A DNA stretch of 64,000 nt from Rheinheimera tangshanensis (GCF_014645135.1 NZ_BMLH01000001.1:372001-436000), one strand, 5' to 3'; shown: positions 28,421-38,439, numbered from the stretch's first letter. Numbers and translations: made by a program. The notes: generated by a model not told the origin, from the letters alone.

Positions 28421-29338
28421 TTATAGCCAGGGCTCGAGTTTGGTTACATAATCTGCTGGCAACAGATGACCACTGTCGAAACGGAATAGCTTTTTATCTG
28501 GGTTTGGCAAAGCATCAAACAGCTGTTGATTCTGTTTGATGCTGGCGTATTCATCGTCATCTGCGGTGAAAAGCCAGACTTGATTATCCGAAAGGCCAGC
28601 CATCACATTCAGCGGTGCTACTACGGCTGTAGTGCTGTTCATATGGGGCGGTACTATGGCGGCGACACTCTTGATACGAGAGTCAACTCCGGCCAATAAC
28701 AAGCTAATTTGTGCGCCCATGCTGTAGCCGGCCAGTTTAATCTTATTTTTATCAAGCATAGGTTGCTGTACCAACCAATCCAGTAACACTCTATGATCCC
28801 GCACCGTATCCACCAGCATGGTTTCGTAAGGCTCACGTTCGCCCCACCAGTGTAAATTCTCGATGATATCTACTACGGTCAGATCCGGGTCTTTACGTAA
28901 ACCATGATTACGCGCATCTATGGCGACTACCGCATAACCTTTGGCTAATGCCATTGCTGTGATTTTGTCTGTTTGCTCAAAGGTCGCTCTGTCTTTAAAG
29001 CTGTCTTGCCACCAGCGAATTTGGCTGCGACCCATCGCATGAGCGCCAATCAGCACTGGTACTGGGCTTTGAATTGTTTTAGGCGCCTGCGGATAAATGA
29101 TGCGGCCATTCACAGTCACGCCATCAAAACTTGGGTAGGTAAATTCAAAACTTTGTGGGGTTAGTTCTTTCAGATCCAGTTGCACTTGCTGTTTCACAGA
29201 GTAAGCATACCTGGCTGTCAGTTCCTCTGCGCTTAAGCTATAAGGTTTTAAACCAAATACGCCATACCAAAGCGCAGCGATTCCTGCCATTACAATACCT
29301 ATGCTTAACATCGTCTTTTTTCCTTTTGTCAGTGCCAT
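28421..29338 (-). CDS. Alpha/beta hydrolase, membrane-anchored
   Basis: A 305-residue dienelactone-hydrolase-like protein. An N-terminal hydrophobic segment (MLSIGIVMAGIAALWYGVFG) acts as an anchor or uncleaved signal. Nucleophile elbow AGYSMGAQ, acid in TADDDEY and His in DSGHLLP complete the triad; HAMGRSQ is the oxyanion region. ATG 29338 follows AAGG. Substrate unknown. It stands alone with its 5' end facing the solute-binding-like pair. Confidence 0.82.
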   Translation of the reverse strand: MALTKGKKTMLSIGIVMAGIAALWYGVFGLKPYSLSAEELTARYAYSVKQQVQLDLKELTPQSFEFTYPSFDGVTVNGRIIYPQAPKTIQSPVPVLIGAHAMGRSQIRWWQDSFKDRATFEQTDKITAMALAKGYAVVAIDARNHGLRKDPDLTVVDIIENLHWWGEREPYETMLVDTVRDHRVLLDWLVQQPMLDKNKIKLAGYSMGAQISLLLAGVDSRIKSVAAIVPPHMNSTTAVVAPLNVMAGLSDNQVWLFTADDDEYASIKQNQQLFDALPNPDKKLFRFDSGHLLPADYVTKLEPWL

Positions 29339-29574
29339 CACTTGTGCCTTTTTTCTATCAATGCAAACACGTTATCTTTCTCTGTGGCACAGAGCTTAAA
29401 GCTGCCAATGTGAAAACAATGTGAAATGAAAATATGAATGAGCACTGAGCCGTATCCGACTATGTGCACTTTATATTGTCACGACCTCTTTGTAGTTTTA
29501 GGTCGGACTCGCTTTATTGCTGCTAGAGTTAAGTTTGTTTCCCGTGCTTTTTTAATTTTTGATGGTAGCTATTT

Positions 29575-30297
29575 ATGTTCAGGTTGTTACTGGGGGTTAT
29601 GCTCTGTTGTCTTTTCGCTGAAAATGCAGTGGCTAAGGAGCCGTTACAATTTTTGATGCCAGACTATCCGCCTTACACCTATCAGGAGAATGGAGGTAAC
29701 AAAGGCATAGGCTATGAGGCTGTGGCAAGTATTATGGCGGATCTGCAGTTGCCGTTTTCTGTGCAGTTAGTGCCTCATTTTGGCCGTGCTATAGCGGACC
29801 TGCAACAAGGCAGCGTGGATGGATTTTTTCTTGCTACCGAGAGCGCAGAACGTAACAAAAGTGCAGAGTTTTCTGAGCCTGTGTTGATGATCCAGTGGAG
29901 TTGGGTTTGGTTAAAGCAGCGCACGGACTTACAGCCAGGTTCGAATAGCTTTAAGCAAAAGGCAGTGGTATCGGCGCAAACTAACAGCAATATCTATCAA
30001 TGGCTGAAAGAGCAGAATTATAAGGTAACTGCAGGAACTACGGATATACGAGGACTCTTGAATTTACTGCAGTTTAAACGCGTTGAAGCTATTTTATTAC
30101 CAGAGCTAACGGTAAAAACTCTGATGGCAGAACAAGAAATTGATACGGCATTATTTAACTTCCAGCAGGAGGTGAATTTACCTTTTGCCATCTATATCAA
30201 TAAAGTATATCTGCAAAAACATCCGGAATTTATGCAACAGTTAAATGCTGCTATTCGTCGTTATCAGGAGAAAATCTCTAATGCGACGACTGACTAA
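29575..30297 (+). CDS. Family-3 solute-binding-like protein, tandem copy 1
   Basis: A 240-residue exported protein (signal peptide ending ENAVA-KE). EPLQFLMPDYPPYTYQENGG, GYEAVASIMADLQ and GRAIADLQQGSVDGFFLATES are the amino-acid-binding-protein (SBP family 3) pattern. No permease or ATPase gene is nearby, so a non-transport role such as ligand sensing is possible. Its end overlaps the start of the next paralogue by 17 bases. No strong ribosome binding site is visible. Confidence 0.8.
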   Translation: MFRLLLGVMLCCLFAENAVAKEPLQFLMPDYPPYTYQENGGNKGIGYEAVASIMADLQLPFSVQLVPHFGRAIADLQQGSVDGFFLATESAERNKSAEFSEPVLMIQWSWVWLKQRTDLQPGSNSFKQKAVVSAQTNSNIYQWLKEQNYKVTAGTTDIRGLLNLLQFKRVEAILLPELTVKTLMAEQEIDTALFNFQQEVNLPFAIYINKVYLQKHPEFMQQLNAAIRRYQEKISNATTD

Positions 30298-31036
30298 GCT
30301 GCTGCAACTTTGTATCCTCAGTTGTTTGTTGCCGCTTACAGCAGCGCAAGCAAAAGAGCCGTTGCGCATGGCGATGCCAGATTATCCGCCTTACACCTAT
30401 GTTCAGAATGGCGAGTATAAGGGCTTTGGTTATGAAGCTTTTGTGAGCATCATGGCCGATTTGCAGCAGGACTTTACAATTGTACCCAAGCCAAATTACG
30501 GCAGGGCAGTGAAGGATATGCAAAATCAGTTGGTCGATGGTTTGTTTTTGGCGTCGGAAAATGATGAGCGAAACAAATTTGCTGAGTTTTCTGCTACTGT
30601 GTCTTACACTGGCTGGAGCTGGGTCTGGTTAAAGCAGCGCGCTGAATTGGACCCTGATTCTGCTGAGTTTAAGCAAAACGCTGTAGTTTCCGCTCAGTTA
30701 AATAGTAACCCTTATTTGTGGTTAATGAAGCAGGGTTATAAGGTTGCAGGAGCGCCAAATGACATTCGTATGTTATTTACTTTGTTAAATTCCCGGCGCG
30801 TTGATGCCATCATGTTGCCGGAATTGACGGCAAAGGCCCTGATGCAACAGGAAAAGTTAGATCCAGCTTTGTATTCAATGCAACTGGAGATGCAGTTACC
30901 TTTTGGCATTTACATCAGTAAAGATTATATCGCCCGCAACCCAGAGATTATGCCAAAATTAAATCTGGCTATTGAGCGTTACCATCAGCGTCAGAATAAG
31001 CCGGTTACAGTACCTTCCCACTCAAAGCTAAAGTAG
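30281..31036 (+). CDS. Family-3 solute-binding-like protein, tandem copy 2
   Basis: 251 residues with a signal peptide (MRRLTKLLQLCILSCLLPLT, then AAQA-KE). The mature start EPLRMAMPDYPPYTY is nearly the same as copy 1, and the similarity runs through the whole protein (GYEAFVSIMADLQ, SWVWLKQR, PELTAKALM, PFGIYISK). ATG 30281 is chosen because AGGAG lies 10 bases upstream, inside copy 1, and because the signal peptide starts there. The pair is a local duplication with translational overlap; binding-pocket changes could give two ligands. Confidence 0.82.
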   Translation: MRRLTKLLQLCILSCLLPLTAAQAKEPLRMAMPDYPPYTYVQNGEYKGFGYEAFVSIMADLQQDFTIVPKPNYGRAVKDMQNQLVDGLFLASENDERNKFAEFSATVSYTGWSWVWLKQRAELDPDSAEFKQNAVVSAQLNSNPYLWLMKQGYKVAGAPNDIRMLFTLLNSRRVDAIMLPELTAKALMQQEKLDPALYSMQLEMQLPFGIYISKDYIARNPEIMPKLNLAIERYHQRQNKPVTVPSHSKLK

Positions 31037-31218
31037 CTTCACGCTGATCCAGTTGTTGACTGAAACTATTTACTGATTTCTTAATCTGAGTTCTCTGCCA
31101 TAAAGTTGAGACTGGCATTTTCCATAGATTCAGCAGCCAGTCAGGCGCATAAGACAAATATCAATAGTTACAAAACGATGTTGTTCTCCTACAATGGCGC
31201 GGCAACTGGAGAGTAGTG

Positions 31219-31944
31219 ATGAAATTTTCGGCAGTTTTAATTTTGGCTTTAAGTGCCAGTCCTGTGTATGCGACTGAATGGTGGCAAACTAAACAGGACC
31301 CAAATAACACTCAGGTGATAGCACTTGGCAAAAAGCCAGTCAATTCAGTGGCGTCGTGCCCGGAAGATACCGCACTGCGTTATTTCCTAAAAGATGACAA
31401 AATTACTGCGTTGCAAAATACCTGGTATCAGCAAGCAAGTCGTGAACCTCAAACCGATTTATATCGTTGGGTTTATGGCCCAACCTGGTCTGAGAAGTTA
31501 GAAAAAGCTGTATGGCCGGGTGAGGAAGCTTTGGTTAAAGCTGCGACTTTGGGGTCTGTGCAACAGTTGACAATGGAATTCCCTCAGTCTGAGCAAGATA
31601 ATTTAGCCTTTGAGGATGTACTGGTCTTTAATCTGCAATTTGCCGGTTTTACCGCCGACCATAAACCGGATTTACGTATTGAACTGGACAGAGATCGAAG
31701 CCGGGTTGCTGGTGTGGGCGATTTGGACTTAGCCCTAAACCACAGATTGGCGAACAATATTTGTGTGGTGCATAGTTTGAATGAACTGGCAAAAGACAAG
31801 GAAGTTGAACTGAAAATTAAAGGTAAAACTGTTCCCACATTAAAAATGAGCTCTGAAACTGTCACTAGTCAGTTGTGTCTGGTAGAAATTCATCAGCAAC
31901 AGCAAGTGAAAGGATCGCTGACTTTGCCTGTAACTCAGTGTTAG
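31219..31944 (+). CDS. Exported protein of unknown function
   Basis: 241 residues with a signal peptide (MKFSAVLILALSASPVYA, cleaved before TEWW). The mature protein has WVYGPTWSEKLEKAVWPGEE and four cysteines (in ASCPEDT, NNICVVH, SQLCLVE and the terminal QC), fitting two periplasmic disulphides. I recognise no family. GGAGAG lies 7 bases before ATG 31219; an in-frame GTG one codon earlier is less likely. It ends just before the convergent fpr gene. Confidence 0.65.
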   Translation: MKFSAVLILALSASPVYATEWWQTKQDPNNTQVIALGKKPVNSVASCPEDTALRYFLKDDKITALQNTWYQQASREPQTDLYRWVYGPTWSEKLEKAVWPGEEALVKAATLGSVQQLTMEFPQSEQDNLAFEDVLVFNLQFAGFTADHKPDLRIELDRDRSRVAGVGDLDLALNHRLANNICVVHSLNELAKDKEVELKIKGKTVPTLKMSSETVTSQLCLVEIHQQQQVKGSLTLPVTQC

Positions 31945-31968
31945 GGCGCGAAAGCTGCTGTTGTACTG

Positions 31969-32712
31969 CTATTTCCAGTATTGCTCCACCGTAATTTGGC
32001 CGGGGTCGCGGCGCAAGTTCTTCTTCAGGCCAAGACTCTCTAATACAGCTTTGGTTTCGGTGATCATCTGCGGATTGCCGCACAGCAGCACTTGCGATTC
32101 TTGATCCAGGCTGTGGCCACAAGCCTGTTGCAGTGCGCCACTTTGGATTAATTCCGGGATACGTTGTTGTAAAGCGCCAGCCTTGGCTTCCCGTGTGACT
32201 ATGGGCTGATAATGCAGTTGCGTGCCATAACGTTGTTGAAAGTGACTGATCAGCGGCTGGTAAACCAGTTCTGCGACATAGCGCACACTATGCAGCAGAA
32301 TAATTGATGAGAACCTTTGCCAGGGTGTTTCGGTTCCGAGCATAGATAAATAAGGGCCAATACCTGTGCCTGTTGAAATCAGCCACAGATTTTTACCATC
32401 AGGCACTTCATCCAGAATAAAGAATCCACAGGCAGGCTGACTGATGTCGACTGTATCGCCAGGCTTTAGCTGATGCAGCAAAGGTGTCAGCAGGCCATCC
32501 GCGACTGTGCTGATTAAGAACTCCTGTTCTGGGCCGCCAGGACTATTGAGCAGTGAGTAAGCACGCTGTACTTTGCCATCTGCAGTCTCTATGGCCAGCC
32601 GGACAAACTGACCGGCGATAAAATCAAAAGGCTCAGTCTTGACCCTTAGACTAAATAAAGTGTCAGTCCAGTGCGTATTTGCTATTACTGTTCCGCTAAG
32701 CCACTGCGCCAT
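31969..32712 (-). CDS. fpr: Ferredoxin/flavodoxin-NADP reductase
   Basis: A 247-residue FAD enzyme moving electrons between NADPH and ferredoxin or flavodoxin. RAYSLLNSPGG binds FAD, GDTVDISQPACGFF follows, LISTGTGIGPYLSML binds NADP, and LCGNPQMI is the C-terminal motif. The last residues end in an aromatic (EQYWK), as in E. coli-type Fpr where a Trp stacks on the flavin. Linked in E. coli to superoxide stress (SoxRS); no Sox box could be recognised here. Confidence 0.92.
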   Translation of the reverse strand: MAQWLSGTVIANTHWTDTLFSLRVKTEPFDFIAGQFVRLAIETADGKVQRAYSLLNSPGGPEQEFLISTVADGLLTPLLHQLKPGDTVDISQPACGFFILDEVPDGKNLWLISTGTGIGPYLSMLGTETPWQRFSSIILLHSVRYVAELVYQPLISHFQQRYGTQLHYQPIVTREAKAGALQQRIPELIQSGALQQACGHSLDQESQVLLCGNPQMITETKAVLESLGLKKNLRRDPGQITVEQYWK

Positions 32713-32797
32713 TTGTGATGTCCTGTCGGATGAGTCTGAGTTAAGCCTAACAAAACTGCATTGATATACAAAGTAGAACCTGACAGCGCTGAAGCAG

Positions 32798-32821
32798 AAA
32801 AAAGCCCGGAGAACCGGGCTT
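32798..32821 (-). terminator. Terminator after the S9 peptidase gene
   Basis: AAGCCCGG (32802-32809) pairs with CCGGGCTT (32814-32821); minus-strand reading gives a TTTTTTC tail. Confidence 0.88.
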
Positions 32822-32829
32822 TTACATTT

Positions 32830-34899
32830 TTAGTTGGAGTTGGTTTTGTATTGATTAAACCAGGCCAGAATATATTCAATCTTGGTGATCATCCGGCTGG
32901 GTTTATTGGCAATACCGTGCGGAGAGCCCGGAATACGCACCATTACTGTGTCAACTTTGCGGATTTTCAGCGCCTGATAAAACTGCTCAGACTCACTGAT
33001 TGGCGTACGTCTGTCAGCCTCGCCCGTCATCAACATAGTAGGAGTGGTGACATTACCTACTAAGGATAAAGGCGAACGTTTCCAGTAATGTTCAACGTTT
33101 TCCCAAGGTACTCCAGGGAACTGATGGAAGGTCTGATACAAATAACTGTCGCCTGTCAGTACTTTACTTAACCAGTTGATAATAGGCTTGACCACGGCCG
33201 CTGCTTTGTAGCGCTGAGTTAAACCCACCGCATAAGCTGTAGCTATACCACCGGCAGAACCACCAGCGATAAACAGGTTGTCTTTATCAATAAACCCCAG
33301 GTCGATCATGGCATTTACGCCTGAGTCGTGGTCGGCGTAATCCTCAGGTGAGCTGTATTTTCCGTGCAATAACATGGCAAAACGTTCGCCATAGGATGAG
33401 CTGCCTCTGTGATTGTCATAAAACACCACATAACCTTCTTTGGCAAAACGTTGCATCTCAGCACTGAAATGCGGGCCATAAGCTAAATGAGGACCACCGT
33501 GAATTTCCAGCATCATCGGGTATTTTTTGGTCGGGTCAAAGTCTGGTGGTGTGATATACCAGCCCTGAATTGGCTCGCCATCAAAAGAGGATTTGTAATT
33601 AATTTCATGCACTTGCCCCAGTTTTTTATGGCCAAGTACATCTTCATTTAAGGCGGTTAAGGTGCGGGTTTTGCCGTTTGCTATCACCGCCACATCAGCC
33701 GGACGCTGTGCATTGCCTCGGGTAAAGGCAATCACTTCATTAGCGACGCTGTATTCGCCACTTAAATAAGGCTGAGGTAATCCGGCACCAGACAGCTCGT
33801 CTGTCATTTGTTCCAGCTTGCCGGACAAAGACACTGAAGCAAGAGTGCGCTTGCCTTTGTCATCAAACTGGATCACCAGGCTGCTGTTATCCAGCCACTG
33901 CGGATTTTCCACGTCTCTGTCGAGTGTTTTGGTCAGATCTTTAATTTCGCCAGAGCGCCAGTCCATCAGTTTGAGTTTGCCGTTGGTATAAGGCACTTTT
34001 TCATTGTTGCCCCAGACAAAAGCCAGGTGTTTACCATCGGGCGAAAACACAGCTGAGTTTTCCTGGCCTGGCATATTGGTCAGTTGCTTTAACTGACTGT
34101 TGGCCAGCGTGAACTGATACAGGTCACTGTCTCGTGGCTGGTATTCCCAGTCTTTATGGGTATTGGCTGAAAAAATCAGAGCTTTGCCATCCGGTGTCCA
34201 GCTTAAGTCCGAGCCGTAGTTAAAGTCACCGTCCGTCAGCTTACGTTCTTTTCCACCTGTTGCAGGTAAAACAAACACATGACGAAACTCAGATTTTAAA
34301 AAACCCTGACCGTCAGCCTGATACTGAGCCCGCTCAATCAAGATTGCAGGTTCAGACCATTTGGCTGCTTCAGGTTTCTTTGGCATTTTAATGGCTTTAG
34401 CCAGTGGAGTGGCCTGAGCCGGCACATTCATGGTGAAGGCGAGTTGTTCACCATCAGGCGACCAGGTTAAGTTGCCCGGGCTTTTGGTCAGTTGGCTGAC
34501 TAAAGCGGTTTTGTTTTCTTTGACATAATGCACATGGATTTGACGTGAGCCTGAACGGTCAGAAATAAAAGCAATACGGTTGCCGTCTTCAGACCAGCGT
34601 GGAGAGCCGTAGTTAAACTGATCAACAAATAAAGGGCTTTGCTGGCCGGTTTTGACATCCAGCAGCCATAAACTGCTATGGGTGCCATCTGTCATAATAT
34701 CGTTGCTGTTACGGACATAAACTATTTGTTTGCCGTCCGGTGATACTTGAGGATCGTTGGCATACTCCAGCGCAAAAATATCTTCAGATTCAAAGTACTG
34801 GCTTGCTGCTGTTGACGCGAAAACTGGTGCTGCACAAAGCAAGGTGGTGCTGGCAATACAGGAGTAAATAAAAGGCCTGATGGCCTGGGGCTTTTGCAT
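32830..34899 (-). CDS. S9-family prolyl oligopeptidase-like serine peptidase
   Basis: 689 residues with a signal peptide (IYSCIASTTLLCAAPVFA). The first about 400 residues form a TolB/WD-type propeller with repeated SPDGK motifs (VSPDGKQIVYV, WSPDGEQLAF, WTPDGKALIFS, FSPDGKHLAFV). The C-terminal alpha/beta hydrolase has the nucleophile in GGSAGGIATAY, acid in TGEADRRTPI and His in GSPHGI. A dipeptidyl/acylaminoacyl-peptidase role in the periplasm is likely. AGAGG precedes the ATG. It is a single-gene unit with its own terminator. Confidence 0.9.
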   Translation of the reverse strand: MQKPQAIRPFIYSCIASTTLLCAAPVFASTAASQYFESEDIFALEYANDPQVSPDGKQIVYVRNSNDIMTDGTHSSLWLLDVKTGQQSPLFVDQFNYGSPRWSEDGNRIAFISDRSGSRQIHVHYVKENKTALVSQLTKSPGNLTWSPDGEQLAFTMNVPAQATPLAKAIKMPKKPEAAKWSEPAILIERAQYQADGQGFLKSEFRHVFVLPATGGKERKLTDGDFNYGSDLSWTPDGKALIFSANTHKDWEYQPRDSDLYQFTLANSQLKQLTNMPGQENSAVFSPDGKHLAFVWGNNEKVPYTNGKLKLMDWRSGEIKDLTKTLDRDVENPQWLDNSSLVIQFDDKGKRTLASVSLSGKLEQMTDELSGAGLPQPYLSGEYSVANEVIAFTRGNAQRPADVAVIANGKTRTLTALNEDVLGHKKLGQVHEINYKSSFDGEPIQGWYITPPDFDPTKKYPMMLEIHGGPHLAYGPHFSAEMQRFAKEGYVVFYDNHRGSSSYGERFAMLLHGKYSSPEDYADHDSGVNAMIDLGFIDKDNLFIAGGSAGGIATAYAVGLTQRYKAAAVVKPIINWLSKVLTGDSYLYQTFHQFPGVPWENVEHYWKRSPLSLVGNVTTPTMLMTGEADRRTPISESEQFYQALKIRKVDTVMVRIPGSPHGIANKPSRMITKIEYILAWFNQYKTNSN

Positions 34900-35102
34900 G
34901 GTTAAACCTCTTCTGATTAGACAGCAACTAAACTAACCCGATGTGACCTACTGCACAATTTGTCAGCGACCAAAACCTGAATTTAAGCGTTCAGTTCGTG
35001 CTGTTATCCCGCTGTAAGCCAGAACCCACGGCCTTAGTGGCTGGATTTTACAACCTGTTTTGTTTACACTGGCCCTATCTATCCTTTTGTTTGTAGTGCC
35101 TT

Positions 35103-36137
35103 ATGTCGTTAAAAAACCTGAGTGTTTTTGCCTTCCTTTTTGTTGGTTTAACCGCCTGTAGTCAACCTGACCCTATTCAACGTATTTCAGGCCCAGCGCA
35201 GGGCTCCACCTTTACGGTCAGTTTTTGGAGTGAACAAGAGCTGGACAAAACCAGTTTAGAAACTCAGTTAAAAGACGAACTGGACCGTATTGATCTGTTG
35301 ATGTCGAACTACAGACCTGACTCTGTGATTGAAGCTTTTAATGCCCAGCAAAGTCAGGAACCCATCGAAGTAGGTGAGGAACTGGTGCAACTGGTAGAAA
35401 TTGCCAGACAAGTGTCCGTGCACAGTGAAGGCTGTTACGACTTAACAGTGAAGCCCTATTTTGAACTCTGGGGTTTTCGGGGCGATAAGCTCACCAAACC
35501 CAGTACAGAACAAATTCAGGCGTTAAAACAAACCATTGGATTAGATAAAGTCAGTAGCAAAGAAGGTAGCTTAACCAAGTTGAATCCGGCGCTGCGAGTG
35601 GACGTGTCTTCTATCGCGCAGGGCTACACAGTTGGCCAACTGGCAAAAATTCTTGATAAGGCTGGTATCCAGAATTACCTGGTCGAAGTAGGGGGAGAAC
35701 TGGTTAGTAAAGGTAAAAAACCAGAAGCAAAAGCCTGGCGTGTTGCTATTGAAAAACCTTTGCCTGATTCGCAAAAACTACAAAAAATTATCAGTGTGCA
35801 ACAAAGTGAGCCTCTATCTATTATGACTTCAGGCACCTACCGACATTTTTACGATCAGGACGGCGTAAGATACAGCCACGTGCTGGATGCCCGTACTGGT
35901 ACTCCGGTGACTCACGATACAGTATCAACCACTATTCTGATCCCGGATCCAACCTGGGGAGATGCCTGGTCTACAGCGTTTTTATGCATGGGCAGTGAGC
36001 AGGGATTAAAAGTGGCGGATGAACTGAAATTACCAGTACTCTTTATTGACCAGCAAGGTGATAATTTTATTGAAAAACCAAGCCAGGCTTTAACAGAGGC
36101 ACTCGCTTCAGGTACAGCGTTTAGCTTTCAGGAGTAA
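35103..36137 (+). CDS. apbE: FAD:protein FMN transferase (ApbE), lipoprotein
   Basis: 344 residues. The signal ends in a lipobox (VGLTAC, Cys19), so it is membrane-anchored on the periplasmic side. It attaches FMN to Thr residues of Na+-NQR or RNF subunits. MGTTF-like GPAQGSTFTVSFW, VDVSSIAQGYTVGQLA, VEVGGELVSKG and YSHVLDARTGTPV are the family motifs for FAD and Mg binding. In many gammaproteobacteria apbE follows the nqr operon; no nqr gene is in this window. It lies 6 bases before yihY. Confidence 0.93.
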   Translation: MSLKNLSVFAFLFVGLTACSQPDPIQRISGPAQGSTFTVSFWSEQELDKTSLETQLKDELDRIDLLMSNYRPDSVIEAFNAQQSQEPIEVGEELVQLVEIARQVSVHSEGCYDLTVKPYFELWGFRGDKLTKPSTEQIQALKQTIGLDKVSSKEGSLTKLNPALRVDVSSIAQGYTVGQLAKILDKAGIQNYLVEVGGELVSKGKKPEAKAWRVAIEKPLPDSQKLQKIISVQQSEPLSIMTSGTYRHFYDQDGVRYSHVLDARTGTPVTHDTVSTTILIPDPTWGDAWSTAFLCMGSEQGLKVADELKLPVLFIDQQGDNFIEKPSQALTEALASGTAFSFQE

Positions 36138-36143
36138 GAGGTA

Positions 36144-37034
36144 ATGGCACAAGGATGGGATAAACAGAGACTGCAGCTGTGGCTTAGGCAAAGTGTGGAC
36201 TTTTTCACTTTGTATCTGAAGCGTTGTCAGCATGATCAGATTAATGTGATAGGCGGATACCTGGCCTATATCTCGTTACTCTCTTTGGTGCCTTTTATTG
36301 CTGTGATGTTTTCTGTGATGGGCGCTTTTCCAATGTTCAGCGAATGGCGTGAGCAGTTAGAGGCCTTTTTGTATGCCAATGTAGTTCCGTCCAGAGGTGA
36401 TGAACTGCGTCTCTATATCGCTGGTTTTGTTGAAAATATTGGAAAAATGACAGCAGTAGGTATAGCGGCTTTGGTGGTAGTAGCGCTGATGTTGATCCAC
36501 AATATCGACAAAACCATCAACAGAATATTCCGCATTCAAAAACGCCCCAGACTGATTATTTCGTTCTCCATTTACTGGATGATCCTGACCTTTGGCCCTA
36601 TTCTGCTGGGTGCGTCCATTGCCGTGACCTCTTATATTTTATCTTTATCCAGTTTGGCAGAGGGCTATACCCCCGGGTTAAGCTCTGTTTTGCTGGCACT
36701 TACTCCTTATCTGTTTTCTATTCTGGCGTTTTTTCTGCTGTATCTGGTGGTGCCCAATGGCAAAGTGAAGTATCGGCATGCCTTGATTGGTGCCACAGTG
36801 GCCAGCCTGTTGTTCGAATTCCTGAAAGAAGGTTTTGCTCTTTACATCACGCAATTTCCGTCTTATCAGGCGATTTATGGTGCTCTGGCTTTAGTGCCTA
36901 TCTTGTTTTTGTGGATCTATCTGGTATGGCTGGTGGTGCTCTTGGGGGCTGAATTAACGGCTTTGTTGCAGGAGCTGTGGCTTTTAGCTGCAACAAAAGA
37001 AGAAAAAATAGCAGAACAGGATGCCACAGCATGA
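36144..37034 (+). CDS. yihY: YihY/BrkB-family inner membrane protein
   Basis: 296 residues with six helices. GGYLAYISLLSLVPFIAVMFSVM is the family hallmark, followed by VAVALMLIHNIDKTINRIF-type helices and the P-N-G-x-V motif VPNGKVKYRHALIGA. Once called RNase BN, it is not a nuclease; its function is unknown. The stop overlaps the pip ATG (ATGA). In E. coli yihY is directly followed by dtd; here pip is inserted between. Confidence 0.9.
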   Translation: MAQGWDKQRLQLWLRQSVDFFTLYLKRCQHDQINVIGGYLAYISLLSLVPFIAVMFSVMGAFPMFSEWREQLEAFLYANVVPSRGDELRLYIAGFVENIGKMTAVGIAALVVVALMLIHNIDKTINRIFRIQKRPRLIISFSIYWMILTFGPILLGASIAVTSYILSLSSLAEGYTPGLSSVLLALTPYLFSILAFFLLYLVVPNGKVKYRHALIGATVASLLFEFLKEGFALYITQFPSYQAIYGALALVPILFLWIYLVWLVVLLGAELTALLQELWLLAATKEEKIAEQDATA

Positions 37035-38005
37035 GCAGAGGTACAGCGATTGAAGCTTTTGCTACCCAATGGCTTGACACTCCTGATGGTCAGCAGATTT
37101 ATCTGGAACAAAGTGGTAACCCGAACGGTATTCCGGTGATTTATTGCCATGGCGGGCCTGGTGGCGGTAGCTCGCCCTTTCATCGCCAGCTGTTTGATGC
37201 AGCTTTGTACCACATTATTATTTTTGATCAGCGTGGTTGCGGTTTATCCAGACCCGCATTGCAACTGAACAATAACAGTACCCAACACCTGATTGCGGAT
37301 ATGGAGATGATCCGGCAACATCTTCAGATCCCAAACTGGGTGGTTGCTGGTGGTTCCTGGGGCAGTACGCTGGCTTTAGCTTATGGTCAGACTTATCCGC
37401 AGTATTGTCTGGGCTTTATTTTGCGTGGCATTTTCCTTGGTCGTGAGCAGGACATCGATTGGCTCTACCGGGCAGGTTTTGGTGCCAGCCAGGTTTTTCC
37501 TGATTATTATCAGGATTTCCTTCAGCCTATTACTCATCTTGTGCACTTAGATGTGTTGCAAGCCTATCAGCTGCAACTGCATCATCAGGATGAAGCTATC
37601 CGTCTGGAGGCTGCATTAGCCTGGAGTATCTGGGAATCCCGTATCGCTACTTTAATGCCGAATGAGTTTTCCTGGGGTGGGGAGATGGATGCACAGTCCG
37701 CTCTGGCTCTGGCTTTGATTGAACATCATTATTTTATGCATCAGTGTTTTTTTGAACCTAATCAGTTGTTAGATAATCTACATAAAATCAGTCATTTACC
37801 TTGTAACATAGTGCATGGGCGCTATGACATGATTTGCAAAGCCGAAAATGCTTTTAGTCTGGCGTCGCGTTGGCCTGATGCCCAACTACATTGGGTATTG
37901 GATGCAGGCCATTCAGCCTCCGAAACTGGCATCGCAAAAGCCCTATACCAAGCCAGCAGGGCTATGGCGGACAGGTTACAAACTCAAGCCAGGACTGCGG
38001 TATGA
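37031..38005 (+). CDS. pip: Prolyl iminopeptidase / alpha-beta hydrolase (S33)
   Basis: 324 residues, cytoplasmic. [19 protein letters not shown] is the HGGPG oxyanion motif of proline iminopeptidases, [11 protein letters not shown] follows, the nucleophile is in [14 protein letters not shown] (Ser109), and GRYDMI and DAGHSA give the Asp and His. It should remove N-terminal proline from peptides. ATG 37031 is set by its 4-base overlap with the yihY stop; its own stop overlaps the dtd ATG in the same way. Confidence 0.9.
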   Translation: MSRGTAIEAFATQWLDTPDGQQIYLEQSGNPNGIPVIYCHGGPGGGSSPFHRQLFDAALYHIIIFDQRGCGLSRPALQLNNNSTQHLIADMEMIRQHLQIPNWVVAGGSWGSTLALAYGQTYPQYCLGFILRGIFLGREQDIDWLYRAGFGASQVFPDYYQDFLQPITHLVHLDVLQAYQLQLHHQDEAIRLEAALAWSIWESRIATLMPNEFSWGGEMDAQSALALALIEHHYFMHQCFFEPNQLLDNLHKISHLPCNIVHGRYDMICKAENAFSLASRWPDAQLHWVLDAGHSASETGIAKALYQASRAMADRLQTQARTAV

Positions 38006-38439
38006 AGGCTTTAATACAACGGGTCAGCTCTGCCAGTGTCACTGTCGATCAGCATCTGGTGGGGGCCATCAACACAGGTTTGCTGGTGTTGCTGGGAGTA
38101 GAAAAAGATGATTCAGAGCAGCAACTGAAAAAGCTGGCTGAGAAGGTACTTAAATATCGAGTGTTTTCGGATGAAAACGGCAAAATGAATCTGAATGTGC
38201 AACAAGCGGGTGGCGCTTTGTTAGTGGTTTCGCAATTTACTCTGGCCGCAGACACGAATTCCGGCTTAAGACCCAGTTTTTCGACCGCAGCTCATCCAGA
38301 GCTCGCACTTCAGCTTTATCAGGATTTTGTTGCTTACTGCAGAAGCCTGGGGGTTGAGGTAGCGACAGGACAGTTTGGGGCAGATATGCAGGTCGCTTTG
38401 GTCAACAATGGCCCTGTTACTTTTCTGTTAGAGGCTTAA
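38002..38439 (+). CDS. dtd: D-aminoacyl-tRNA deacylase
   Basis: 145 residues. Frees tRNA from wrongly attached D-amino acids. [16 protein letters not shown], the active-site [20 protein letters not shown] (SQFTL and NxGxRP) and [10 protein letters not shown] (GPVT cross-subunit Gly-cisPro motif) are all present. Start fixed by ATGA overlap with pip. Its 3' end overlaps the convergent methyltransferase gene by 23 bases. Confidence 0.95.
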   Translation: MKALIQRVSSASVTVDQHLVGAINTGLLVLLGVEKDDSEQQLKKLAEKVLKYRVFSDENGKMNLNVQQAGGALLVVSQFTLAADTNSGLRPSFSTAAHPELALQLYQDFVAYCRSLGVEVATGQFGADMQVALVNNGPVTFLLEA

